Below are positions 44,001 through 55,514 of a DNA stretch of 64,000 nt, one piece after another; position 1 is the first letter of the stretch; the number at the start of each line of letters is the position of its first letter. The notes beneath the pieces are model-generated. The model saw only the letters and a list, made by a program, of their open reading frames with translations, made no database searches and was not told the DNA's origin. Source of the stretch: Chondrosia reniformis (lineage: Eukaryota; Porifera; Demospongiae; Chondrillida; Chondrillidae). The stretch lies in contig OX359195.1 of NCBI GenBank assembly GCA_947172415.1, positions 3,137,501-3,201,500 of the forward strand, written 5' to 3'. The position numbers and the translations under genes were made by a program.

Positions 44001-44126
44001 ATGTGCTAAAAGTTATATACATCTCCAATATAACACATGCAGAGGGAGGAAATAAGGGTAACTAAAAAGACTTTGTTTAGGACAGCCATTTTGTTTTTAG
44101 CCACAATATGCACATGTGCTACCTGC

Positions 44127-44618
44127 GTTATACCATTCATTAATTCTGATCAATAAATGTTTCATTCTTTTTTCTATTGGTAAGTACATATAATTTGTCT
44201 GTATACATGCATTTTTTCTACAGATTAATGTCGAATTACATGCACAGTAACCATGCAAGTAAAGTGCTTACACATGCATGCATGAACTTGCATGCATATA
44301 TATATATATATATATATGTGTTACTTTTTCTATATATAGGCATGCAAAGAGAACTTTATATTTAAAATTATGTAGTAAAAACATTTTTGTAACTATATAT
44401 CCTTTTAATTTCATTTTTTGTATATGATTTTATTGATTGAATGTTTATATATCAATAAAATTTATAATGTAAACAATGTGGTATAGAACATGAAGTGGGG
44501 GTCTTTTCCACTATTCAATGACTTGGTGGTGATTTCCATCACATTTGGCAGCCAATACACTGCAAGGAGTTTCCACCATTTTTTGTGGAAACTGCCACCT
44601 TTTTATTACAGTGATCAA
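44127..44618. other. AT-rich spacer with TA microsatellite
   Basis: A TA tract lies near 44297-44316 and a small hairpin (AGTTTCCAC at 44568-44576 with GTGGAAACT at 44585-44593) near its end. No gene seen. Confidence 0.4.
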
Positions 44619-45193
44619 TCTGTAGTCAGTATCCATCTGGCTTTAGACTGAATCCATTTAGCTGTAGACTGTATCCATTTAGCTGTAGCCTGGATCCATA
44701 TAGGTGTTGACAGGATCCATTTAGCTGTACATTATATGCATTTATCTTTGGACATTATCCATCTAGCTATAGACTGTATCCATCTACCTTTAGTGGTTTT
44801 CCATCTAGTTGTAGACTGTCTCTATCTAGCAGTAGGCTGTAACCATCTAGCTGTAAACACCATCCATTTAGTTGTAGACTATATCTGTTTAGCTGTAGAC
44901 TGGCTTCATCTAGCTGAAGGCTCAATACATCTAGTGGTAGACCTATTCACATTGTTACAGACTCTATCCATCTACCTATAGATGTTATCCATATAGTTTT
45001 AAGCAGTACCCTGTATCCATCTATATATATAGCTGTGTCCTGTATCCATCCAGCAGTACACTGTATCCATCAAGCTCTACACTCAATCTAGTTGTAGACT
45101 GTATTCATCTGACCTCAGGCTGTATCCATCTAGCTTTAGATTGTATTGATCTAGTTGTTGCCTACATCCCTCTTTTTGTAGACTGAATCCTTC

Positions 45194-45994
45194 GCAGGTA
45201 GAACATTTGCAAATCGCACACAAAAAGGGGCGTTTTGTGGTTTAAAAAGAATTCGTTTATGTAATGGTGTCTCACAATTAAATGCGTAGGTTGGTCATGC
45301 GCAAGGTATGTGACTTGATGGATGATTTGTTTTGACGAATAAAATTATTAAAGTATCTCACGTATCTCTTTTGTTCTTTGGGCGATAACTTTTACTTCAC
45401 AACGGATGACTTAAACAACTAGCTGATCGATCAACTCTCCAAATCGACTGTCAAAAGAGGATACGTATTCATTGACCTCATAAGGAGGAAGAAGAAATTT
45501 TATGACCGCTGAACTTTCAGGGAAAATGCGGAGATCTAAACAAAGGTATTTTGTTGCCAAAATTTAATGACATGTTCACACAAAGTAAAACTAATTTTTC
45601 ACAGTGTATACTTTTGATAGCTCATTCCGTTATCGACATGTGTAGGCGTTAATTTGCGTAAAATTTCATGTATTTTTTTAAATAGTGCATATCTCACGAA
45701 CGAATTATTCTTTCAAAAGTATATGTGGTGAAAAGTTGTATTTTAATGTTAAGAGTATTTTGAGACTAGTATTAAGACTTTTAAATGACATCTAGATCTC
45801 CGCATTTTCAACTGAAGCATTTTTTCCTATGGTCGACTGAATATTTAATTTTTCAATCTATAAATAACTTACCAAGATAGAAGTTCTAATTCTTGTTTAA
45901 ATTTTCTTCTTTGATGTTCATTCATAAACAAAGTGAGGCTTACTTTTTAGCCGCCATTTTGTTTACGGCTGCTATATGCACATATCCTACCTGC
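45194..45994. mobile_element. MITE inside the minisatellite
   Basis: Ends GCAGGTAGAACATTTGC and GCACATATCCTACCTGC match the foldback MITE at 43564-44000. The first ~140 bases (GGGGCGTTTTGTGGTTT, ATGCGTAGGTTGGTCATGCG) are homologous; the middle is different and noncoding. Minisatellite units resume on both sides. Confidence 0.75.
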
Positions 45995-47540
45995 ATTCTA
46001 ACTGTAGTCTGTATCCTTCTAGCTGAAGACGGTTTCCATTTAGCTACAGGCTACATCCAAGCAGCTCTCTCCAGATACGTAAAGGCTGTATACATTAAGC
46101 TGTAGACTGTATTCCTTTAGCTGTGGACTGTAGCCCTCTAGCTTGAGAGAGAAGCTCTCTTAGTTTAGACTGCATCCATCTAGCTGTAAACTCTATCCAT
46201 GTAGCTCTAGACTGAATCAATCTAGCTTTAGACTCTATTTATCTAGTTTGATCTAGTTGTTGCCTGTATTTCTCTCTCTGTAAACTGTATCCATCTCCCT
46301 GTAGGCCGAATCCATCTAGCTTGAGACTGTATAGATCTATACATCCATCTAGCTAAAGGCTGTATCCATCTAGCTGTAGACACTATCCATTTAGTTGTAG
46401 ACTGTATCCGTTTAGCTGTAGACTGTCTCCATCTAGCTTTAGACAGTATCGATCTAGTTATAGACTGCATCCGTACAGCTTTAGACTGTCTCCAAGTCTG
46501 TATGCATCAGGCTGTAGACTCTATTAATTTAGCTGTAAACTGTAGCCATCTAGCTTGAGAGAGAAGCTATCTTATTTTAGACTGCATTCATCTAACTGTA
46601 AACTGTTTCCATCTAGCTGTTGTGACAGTATTCATCTAGATTTAAACTGTATCCATCTAGATGTAGACTGTAACCATCTAACTGTAGACTGTGTCCATCC
46701 AGCTTTAGACTGTATCCATCTATATATATATAGCTGTAGCCTCTATCCTTTTAGTTGTAAATTGAATACATCTGGCTGTAGACTGCTGCTACCTAGGTAT
46801 AGACTGTCTCCATCTATCTGAAGGCTGTATCCATTAGTTGTAGACTCTCTCCATGTAGCTCTAGACAGTATCCATTTAGATGTAGACTAGATCAATTTCG
46901 CTGTCGATTGTATTCATCTAGCTATAGACTGCATTAATCCTGGCCTAGACTGTCTCCAGCTAGCTGAAGACTGCATGCATCAAACTCTATTCATTTAGTT
47001 GTAGACTGTAGCCATCTAACTGGAGGCAGACGCTATCTTGGTTTAGACTGCGTCCATCTAGCTATAAAGTGCATTCATGCAGCTGTGGAAGGTATGCATC
47101 TAGCTGTAGACTGTATCAATTCAGCTGTTGACAGTCTCGATCTAGCTTTAAACTGTATCAATCTAGATGTAGACTGTTACCAACTAACCGGAGACTGTAT
47201 CCATCTAGCTTTAAACTGAATGCATCCAGCCTTATACCGTATGCACTTAGCTGTAGACTATATCTAACTAGCTGTAGACAGTCTCAATCTAGCTGTAGAC
47301 TGTATTTATCTAGCTATAGACTGTATGCACTTAGCTGTAGGCTATATCCAACTACCTCTAGGCTTTCTCCATCTAGCTATAGACTGTATTCATCTAGCTG
47401 TGCAATGTAACCATTTAGGTGTAGTCAGTATCCACCTAGTTGTGCATCTATCTAGCTAAAGGCTGTCTCCATAGAGCTTTAGACGCTATCCATCTCACTG
47501 TGGACTGCATCCATCTAAGTGTAGACTGTATCCATCTCAC

Positions 47541-48974
47541 TTTACAAACAAAAGCCTTAATGGAGAATCTTGTTACACCTTGCCTTAGTTTACTAAGGCA
47601 AGGAGTATTTGGCTTGGACAACCCTCAGTCAGTCATGTTTTCCATTCTTTGGATTTGTAGACAAAAGCTTCAGCTTAAGCATCCTTCCGGCAGCAGGAGA
47701 CAGGTGCATGTCAGGTCAAAGTTGACTATCATAATAGGAGGGGTACCTCCAAACACCAATCCAACACTATATACTTTCCAGATGTCGAAAGGCAAGGACA
47801 GGGACAGGACTACTTATCACCCAGGCTCCAATCCCTCAACAGATAGATGTCTCCTCAATATTCTTACCGCCAAACAGAGAAAAGATCTCTGCATGGCTCT
47901 CATCACTTCTACTGCACCTTTTGACAGCTTTGGAATGCTCCTCAGGTCATGGGAGCGTATCCACAGTCCCCATTGCTCTAATTATCATTGGTACTACCTT
48001 AATTCGGAACCCCCTAAATTGTTTCCTTATCTCAGCTGCCAGCTTCTGGTACTTTTGGAACTTCTCTTGCCATCTTCCACTATGATGGCTGTCAGTAGTA
48101 AATGACATCTCAATAATGAATGGACTTACATAGCCGAACCTCAACCACTAAGTCTGGCCTTCTTTCTGTCATTTCCTCATCTGTAGCCATACTAGGATCC
48201 CACAGGATTTTGACAGATTTATTCTCATAGACTGCTATACTTCTAGTTTATACCAGGGCTCTTCCTGCTTGAATCTCATTTCTTTCAACAATCTCCACAA
48301 CACTATCAGTATTGCCCGGTCATGCCTCTCTTTGTAGAGAGAAAATCCCTTGGGATGACATATATTTAGTATGTGTTTGACTGGTTTTATAGCCTTACCA
48401 CTTTCTCTGCACATTAAGAGGCTAAAATTCCTCAGAATCCTGTTTTACAATCTTTGTCCAAAAGTCTCTTACTATTATACCTTGATTGAGGGGGCTTCAT
48501 TGGAGGTTTGAAATATTGCCATTAATCCGGAACTCCTTTGGGTATTCCAAAGGTGCTTTTGCTCCTGGAATATCCTACATTCAGCTGATCTTCGCTCTTG
48601 TAGGGTCCAGACCCTGAGTTTCCCCAGTGTCTGTTCCTGAGCTCTGATCAGCACATTCAGGTTTAATGAATGGAACTCCCTCCTAAGCTTTCTTCTGAGT
48701 TCTTTCTGGCTTTGGTCATACAATTATTATTCCGTTGACGCACTATTTCTATATCCCACCAGGCAAGCAATCTTCTAAACCTAAGACCCTTGGCCTTCCT
48801 GTCACTTATGTGAGCTTCCTGGCTCTTTCTACCCTTCTGATTATCCGATTTCCTACCCTGATTGTATGGTTGCGATTCGGTGGTTGTTTTTACCCTCACA
48901 GCCATAGCAATAGAGTAGACCAGGCAGTTCAGGTATCAGGCCGACCTAGCGCCTTCCTGCCACTCTTTCTCCAC
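47541..48974 (-). mobile_element. LINE copy B, 5'-truncated and lacking its RT
   Basis: Minus-strand copy of the LINE at 4274-8639. Its 3' end (with the hairpin 47579-47602) lies at the left; its truncated 5' end matches copy A from about 5381. Copy-A positions ~5910-7733, that is the reverse transcriptase, are missing by one internal deletion near 48455. Retained parts read QKELRRKLRREFHSLNLNVL (48710) and, toward the 3' end, the knuckle and nuclease region in broken frames. It sits in the minisatellite. Confidence 0.85.
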
Positions 48975-49163
48975 CCTAGACTGTATCCATCTACCTTTAA
49001 ACTGTATCCATTTAGCTTAAGGCTGAATGCATCCAGCCTTAGACTGCATGTATCAATCTAGGTTTGCTTGTCTCCACCTCTCAGTAGACTGTATACACTT
49101 AGCTGTAGACTGTATCCTTCTAGCTGGGTAATGTATCCAACTAGGTGTAGACTGTATCCATGG

Positions 49164-49440
49164 ATCCACATTCCTATAGTCATTTTAGCCACACTTGACA
49201 CAAAATTTACATATGGGCCTAAAGTGAACTAAAACATATTTGCCCTCACCTTTAGGCAATTATGTGCATGGGCAACCTCGATCACTCCCATTGCGACAGA
49301 AACAATTAACTTCGCTATACCGCACGGTAATAATGATGCAACTAGTACATAGAAACTGAAAATGTATCATTTTGAATACGTAATGCAATTAAAATATTTC
49401 ACACATCTACTATAGTGACGTGAACTTGCAGTATATAGTA
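49164..49440. other. Unassigned spacer
   Basis: Between minisatellite and repeat cluster. No repeat of the listed families and no coding signal seen. Confidence 0.35.
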
Positions 49441-49459
49441 ATAAAACTGGCCTTACATA

Positions 49460-50358
49460 TAGAAGACTCTCGTATGTCGCTCCGTAAACATTTTGTGAAT
49501 CTTGTGACGTTGCGAAAACGTCACCGGCTCGTTGCTAAAGAAGATCATCTTTCGAGAACGGCTATGACAAGTCGACGCTCTCGTACGAGAAGGAGCTACT
49601 GAATAAGCGAGTTGTAGCGAAGGTTAGATAAAGCGTATTTGTATACGTTCATGTAAAGTTAAGCCAGAAATGTTGCGATATATATATCCTGAAGGCAATT
49701 CTGCCTCAAACTTAATGGGAACGTATACAAAAACGCTTTATCTAATCTTCGCTACAACTCGCTTATTCGATAGCTCCCTATATTGATGCAAAAGAAATTC
49801 GTTTAGTCAACCGTCTTAAAACTTCGGTAATTTAAGCTCTGTCTTTTTTGTTCATATTTTTACTTGCAATTATCCATGTTTAGGAATAAGGAGTGTTATA
49901 TATTATGCATGTTTAAATACAATCAAGTACTACACAGTGCAAGTTACAAATTTATGCACGGATGCAAGTGACTCCCAAGATAATCACACTGAGGTATATA
50001 ATATAATACAGATGGAAATGACTCCCAAAATAATCACAATCAGGTATATTAAACACTACAAGACTTTAGCCACACTGAAATTCTCAACTGCTGCATACAG
50101 AGTAGTAGTCTCTACAGATCATATAAGGTTAAACGCATGGCCTTCCAATTACCTTTTTACACCTTAGTATAGACTGAAGATGATGCATCTGCATGCCATT
50201 ATCAGCAAAATTCCAGTCTCATGCAGGGGGTCTCAGCCAATAATCACCGCAGATTTGACTTGCCTTGAGTGTGAGCTAGGAGTACCGTTGGTTGCTTTCA
50301 TGCATTCACATAAACAACAGGGTGAGAGACAATTTGGTAACTTGCACACAAGGGACAT
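49460..50358 (-). repeat. Noncoding ~1.2-kb repeat family, reverse copy
   Basis: Matches 16255-16980 closely: CGTAAACATTTTGTGAATC, GAAAACGTCACCGGCTCG, the internal hairpin (about 49591-49665 with 49705-49779), then TATTATGCATGTTTAAATAC and the module with TAGTATAGACTGAAGATGAT. The hairpin identity shows this copy and 15811-16990 share a subfamily. Confidence 0.75.
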
Positions 50359-50424
50359 AAAATTATATATTTATATATCCGTAACATGAAGCCATACATA
50401 AATCGCGTTATGAAAACAATAGAG

Positions 50425-50445
50425 GGGGCTGCCAAAGGCAGCCCC
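50425..50445. repeat. GC-rich hairpin cassette, type B (copy 2)
   Basis: GGGGCTGCC, AAA, GGCAGCCCC, preceded by ATAAATCGCGTTATGAAAAC: the inverse of 14301-14387. The two type-B hairpins lie at opposite outer ends of repeat clusters. Confidence 0.8.
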
Positions 50446-50960
50446 TAATAAGATTACCGTCTTTAAGAACCAATAAATTAAAGGACTACTTCCAATATCT
50501 GAGAGCCTTCTATTACAACAAAATGCTGGAATATATGAAATCACTTCAGCCTATCTTAGCATTTAAGAGATCAATAAAACAATACTATACAGTCATTAGT
50601 TAAATAAATTTTTAATTGTATTATTGTTACTTGATATTGATTGTAGTTGTTTTTTCTTGAATTATTACACAATCCATTAAGCTATCTATCTAATTGTATT
50701 AAAGGCAATTAGGACCTCTAAATTTTATGTCTTTATCATATATTTCCACAACCCAGTTTAATCTATTCACCTAGTGTAGTTAGTCATGTTAATCATGTTT
50801 TTACAGGACCTGCATGCAAAGGCATTGTAAGAGCAAAGAAAAGAAATCTAACAGAAAAGTGTGATAACATAATATGCCAATGTCAATCCATATAACAAAT
50901 CTATAGTTTACTTGGCTAAATAATTCTTAGACTACAAATTATGTCTCTTGGATTCAGGAG
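50446..50960. other. Noncoding spacer
   Basis: AT-rich; no gene or repeat recognised before the minus-strand exon ending at 50968. Confidence 0.35.
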
Positions 50961-50967
50961 TTGGCAT

Positions 50968-51218
50968 TTAGTGCTCTTCAAGCAAAAGTGGTCTCTCATG
51001 AGCAGTAGCGCATGCAGCTGCAGCCAATCCCTCTGAAAACAGTATTTTACCAGATGACTCCAAAGAAACAAGCTTTTCACAGGCACTACTCTTAGAGTTC
51101 CTGCTGTTATCAAATGCTTCAGTTTCAATGTCTTCAACTTGGGGACGCCCTGTTCCAATATGTAATGCCCCAATAGGTGGCTTGAAGTTGTTGTCCCCTT
51201 CACTTCCTAAAACTGATC
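50968..51218 (-). CDS. Probable last exon of an unrecognised gene
   Basis: After a strong acceptor (TTTATGCAG) at 51219, the minus strand is open in one frame for 83 codons: SVLGSEGDNNFKPPIGALHI, then QVEDIETEAFDNSRNSKSSA, LVSLESSGKILFSEGLAAAA and the end HERPLLLEEH, stop TAA 50968-50970. Composition (acidic, Ser-rich, few rare residues) looks natural and differs from the AT-driven frames around it. Upstream exons were not found; the next DNA is a plus-strand gene remnant. Function unknown. Confidence 0.4.
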
Positions 51219-51490
51219 CTGCATAAATATATACAAATAATGAGAATTAATTTAACCTACTTAGACAAACAAATGAAGGGTTGAGTGCAAAAAGGTACAA
51301 GTCCGATTATTTTTAAAAAGTGCTTTATTATATTTATGATGGTTCAACGTTGGTACTAACTATATATGCAATCGTATCTGCTATATCAGTAGTATTCAAT
51401 ATAAACAAAAGGCTAGAAATTGGTTTATGTATAAATTTGTTAGATAAATGCACATACAACACTCTAAAACGCACAGCTGATAGAGAGAAA

Positions 51491-52243
51491 ATGGCTTCCT
51501 CTATATCCGCTGGACCTTCTATCAACAAAAGAGAAGCTGTGAGAGTCCTATAAAGCCATGCCAATGTCAGTAAATACAGAAAAAAGGGTAAAAATGTGAA
51601 GAAAGCAAAAAAAGCTAAAAGAGAAGAACACATGACTTTAATCCCAACACAAAAGATTCGACCTCCCTGCTGCTGCAAAAGAAGATACTTGGAAACGTTT
51701 TCTGACGATGAGAAAGAAGAGTTACTACAGTCCTTCAATAAACTTGGAGATGAGCACTTACAAGATTCATATTTACATTATCCCGTTCAATGAGACCTAG
51801 AAAGGAGATATTGTGCAATTTAACTCATTTGTTTACAAGGTAAACTTGAATAAAGGCAGCATATCCACATCTTTTTAATAAGCCACCATTCTTGTAATGC
51901 ATTTGCGTACTTCAGATCAAGGTAATATGTGGTGAACATGTCGATTGTCAGCAAGCTTTTAGTCGAGATGTTTCACTTCTCCAAATTCCACAAAGAGGAA
52001 GTATGGCTTAAATATTCTATGTGTCAATTAGAGGGATGGAAATCATTCAAAATCACAAAAAGGGCTCATGTATCAATTCCCACTGAACCAGCATCAAGGA
52101 CGAAGCTCCCTATAAAGACATCCAAAGTAGGTGATCTGAAGAAAGTGGCTGAGAAATATGTTCCAGGTGAATATAGAGATTTTTATTTATCTCTTAAAGG
52201 CACTACTGCAGTATCTTATGACTCAAAGTCAGACAGTGACTAA
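51491..52243 (+). pseudogene. Remnant of a transposon-like gene with CCCK motif
   Basis: One reading frame holds three pieces: MASSISAGPSINKREAVRVL with a stop at 51551-51553, then TQKIRPPCCCKRRYLETFSD and LLQSFNKLGDEHLQDSYL to a stop at 51791-51793, then (51929-52243) KYSMCQLEGWKSFKITKR and PIKTSKVGDLKKVAEKYVPG ending SKSDSD. The GPPCxCxxxC...F..IGD..KQD..L start and the short acidic end match an unnamed multicopy protein family I recall from many invertebrates. The large middle is missing, so this is a deleted relic, though a short spliced product cannot be excluded. Confidence 0.5.
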
Positions 52244-53470
52244 TATATATAAGTCATTATCATAATTGTGTTACCCTTATTGTTTAAAAACAAGCTGTAT
52301 TTACTTTCAATATTAGTGTACACTGATCAAACACTTGCGGTTTGGTACGTCTATGTATGTATCCTAATTATGCCAATTAACAGCATTCCTGGAGTTAATG
52401 TGGTTGCCTGGCATGCCGTTAACTTCAGATTTAATTATCTCATTAGCACCAGGAGAGAGCATATACCTTTTGCATTTGACCCTTCAATTGATATACACTT
52501 CGTTTAGATACAACCTCATCTCACTCCTCCTAATTTAGGTATCAGTCCCTCTTTTCAAATATAGCCAATTAGCTAACTGTAATAGTTTGTGTAGTCATGG
52601 TGAAATGATTTTATCCTATACTTCATTAAAGTGTAGAATGATGACATGACTTGATTTAGCTTGAAGCAATAGACAGGCAGGCCATTAATTATGCTTGCCT
52701 AAGGTTGCTTTCAGTGGCAGATTAAATGCACGTGCTATGATGGCATGAAAGACAAAGATGATTGCAACTGACCAAACTACAGACAATCTTGATGACCATA
52801 TGATGTTATCTTATAAGGCTTGCTTTTCACTGGTTTGCCTAAGTACAAAGCAGGCCTAGTGTGCAAATGAAGCTACATTAGTGGGCAAGTGTGGTAACTT
52901 CAGTTAATGGTGCAAACGTTGTGCTAGATCAAGCTTGAATTTGTCTGGTAAAAAAAGTTAGGAATTCACTTTGAATCAGTACTCCACCTGCAGAGTGGTA
53001 ACTTAAACATTTATCAAACATAGCCCAGATCTAGGCATTAGCAGCATATACTAATGCAACAGGTTGTCTTACTTAAACCATTAGCAACTATAGTGGCTCT
53101 ACATATTTTAGGGAGTTAAAGGCCATAAACTTTAAACAATCCTCTGATCTTTTTGAAATATATTTCTATAGTATAACTAAGTCTAAAATATTAAAGGTTT
53201 CTGAGGCAATATACATGTATAATGAAGGAATGTAATACATAGGGTAACTAGAAAGATTATACAAGCATTAATGAAAAAGGGCATATTTTACTGACAATTA
53301 TTGATTCAGAATTAAACCAAATATAAAATGACCATCAAAATGGTGACTTATTTTCTTTACAGTTTTTTCACATTAGTTTAACGTATATTTGACTGATTTA
53401 TAAACGTTTGGTATTTGGCTTTTGAATTTTGTTAAAGTTTTTTTGAGATATTTTTGGAAATGGACAAGTT
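52244..53470. other. Noncoding stretch
   Basis: 1.2 kb without recognisable exons or repeats. A 79-codon frame at 52268-52507 lacks any feature. Confidence 0.4.
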
Positions 53471-53472
53471 AA

Positions 53473-53530
53473 CAAGTCTTTCAATTTTAAAAACTTGTGG
53501 GTCTGCTTCCCTCCGTACTCACACTACTTG
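53473..53530. repeat. Degenerate hairpin cassette, type A (copy 5)
   Basis: CAAGTCTTTCAATTTTAAAA and ACTCACACTACTTG flank GTGGGTCTGCTTCCC; the inner stem is eroded. It is followed, as in the copy at 21941, by a block matching 22020-22200 (TTAATCTATATATTCATAAT, CGCTTAAGTGTCC). Confidence 0.55.
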
Positions 53531-53689
53531 GTCTCATCGTTGGGTTTTAATCTATATATTCATAATCTTACTGATTGAGGTCGCTTAAGTGTCCCTAACA
53601 TTATAAATAACGAAGGAATATATATATATTAATTAAGTGTTATAATAGTTGCATATGAACCTATATAATACAAGTTAAATAAAAACATT

Positions 53690-53975
53690 CAAAAATGAAG
53701 TTAAAAGTAGGGATGGATCATGTATATACTAGAAGTAGGGATCAATGCGCCCAAACATAGAAGTGATGTGTATAGTTAAGTTTCAGTATGCCACTTCTGT
53801 AATGTTAACCTTACCATGTGATCACTTTCTTGTTTCGTTACTCTTATAGATGTGCCAATCACTGTTAAAAACTCGAAATAAAGTAGCAGAATAGACGATA
53901 TAACAGAGAGCTCTAAATTAAAAAAAATGGTGTCCGAAAAGATCCCAAATTTTTTAAGTATGTTTTCTATCGTTC
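53690..53975. repeat. Relative of the foldback element at 61-63 kb
   Basis: AGAAGTAGGGATCAATGCGC, CCAAACATAGAAGTG, TTTCTTGTTTCGTTACTC and AAAATGGTGTCCGA follow the order seen at 62955-63290. It is a diverged single-arm copy. Confidence 0.55.
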
Positions 53976-54139
53976 TTTAACATTCAGTTAAGGATATTAA
54001 AGGGTCCAAAATCGTTAAGAATACGACTGTATATAGGCCCTGCAAAGCGACTAAAAAATTCGATCGCGGGTGGCAGTAGTACCACAAAGATTTCTAACTC
54101 CAGTTACTTGTTTTTTTACTTAGAGAATACTACTATACT

Positions 54140-55445
54140 CTCTGATATATATATAAGTTAGATTAGATTACCTTAGTATATTGTAACTTGTACTGTATAT
54201 ATAATTACAATAGGTCCAGGTGACTATATACAATTATTAAAATTACAATGAAGTAATAGCTACATATGCAGTGCAAGTTACAAATTTAAAGAGATCCAAG
54301 TGACCCTTATGATAATCAGTATTTTAAACAGTACAAGACTTTAGTCACACTGTTGCAGGCGTTGCAATGACATAAAAGGCCAAGGCCTTTATATACATAT
54401 GTCATATGATGTCCCTTGTGTGCAAGTTACAAAATGGTCTCTAACCCTGTTGATTATGTGAATGCATGCAACCATGCAAACGTCGGTATTCTTAGCTCCC
54501 TTACAAGACAAATCAAATCTGCTGTGGTTATTAGCTGAGACTCCTTTAAGACTGGAAACTTTGTTGATATGTGGCATGCAGATGCATCATCTTCAGTATA
54601 TACTAAGGTGGGAAAAGGTAATTGGTAGTCCGTGTGTTGTACCTTGGATATGATCTGTATCAACTACTACTTGCTATGCAGTCTGCAACTGTACTGTTTA
54701 AAATACTGATTATCCTTGGGGTCACTTTGATCTCTTAATTTTGTAACCTGTATTGTGTAGTACTTGATTGTAATTTTAATTTGCCAGTAACTTGCACTGT
54801 GTAGTGTACTTGAGTGTAATTAGCTACCAAAGTATTTCATTATATATATATATATATAAATATATACCCCGTTGCCGGGGGCAACCGCCTGTGTATATAT
54901 TTCCTAACCAGAAGCTATATACTGCCATCGGCTTCTTAAATTCTGTTATATCCCTGCTCAAATATGGTAAACTAAGACGTTTCTTCTTGGGGAGTGGACA
55001 ATTCTCCTTACATTTATGACAGTTGGAGTAGTCAGGGCAAGAGCATTCTATGAAGTCATGAGCATTTAAGCAAAACTAACCAGACGCTAGATGAGCCATC
55101 CTGAAAGTCCCGCCAAAATAACGATAAGAAGCGACGGAGTATATATCATTCATACTCACAATGCGCCCTCGTGACTTGTACGTATAAAACCCATATACAC
55201 CTCAGGGCCATGGTATAACTAATACATATATATATATATATATATAATTACACTCAAGTACACTACCCAGTGCAAGTTACCGACTAATATATATAATATC
55301 AAAATTACAATCTAGTACTACACAGTACAAGTTACAAAATTAAGAGATTCAAGTGACTATATAATATTAAAATTACAATTAAGTACTAGCTACACAGTGC
55401 AAGTTACAAATTTTAGGAGATCCAAGTGACCTCTAGGATAATCAG
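54140..55445. repeat. Noncoding repeat modules and TA tracts
   Basis: Units of the GTGCAAGTTAC type (54266, 54790, 55273, 55330, 55398), the module with GGCATGCAGATGCATCATCT (54570), TA tracts (54838-54860, 55225-55248) and a small hairpin GTTGCC-GGG-GGCAAC at 54871-54885. No coding content. Confidence 0.65.
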
Positions 55446-55514
55446 TATTTTAAACAGTACAAACATTAAGATTGCTGCCGTAGCCGCTCGTGCTTAGATT
55501 GACGCGTCCTTTCT

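Larger units (their letters stand above)
44619..49163 (+). repeat. 21-bp minisatellite array, interrupted twice
   Basis: Imperfect units of CTGTATCCATCTAGCTGTAG plus one A fill 44619-45193, 45995-47540 and 48975-49163, about 2.3 kb of repeat in all. Units vary by substitution, so the array is old. Because 21 is a multiple of three, frames such as DCIHLAVDCIHLAVD stay open for long runs and mimic genes; I do not regard them as coding. A MITE (45194-45994) and a LINE (47541-48974) have inserted. Confidence 0.9.

Noticed and set aside
44736-47571. Long frames reading DCIHLAVDCIHLAVD in the 44.7-47.6 kb region as a repetitive protein
   Set aside because: They are translations of the 21-bp minisatellite in its only stop-free frame; units drift without regard to coding and the frames begin and end at random.
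14370-55250. Alternating TA tracts near 14370, 14923, 44297, 54838 and 55225 as possible origins or regulatory sites
   Set aside because: Simple microsatellites at ends of repeats; nothing links them to replication or promoters.
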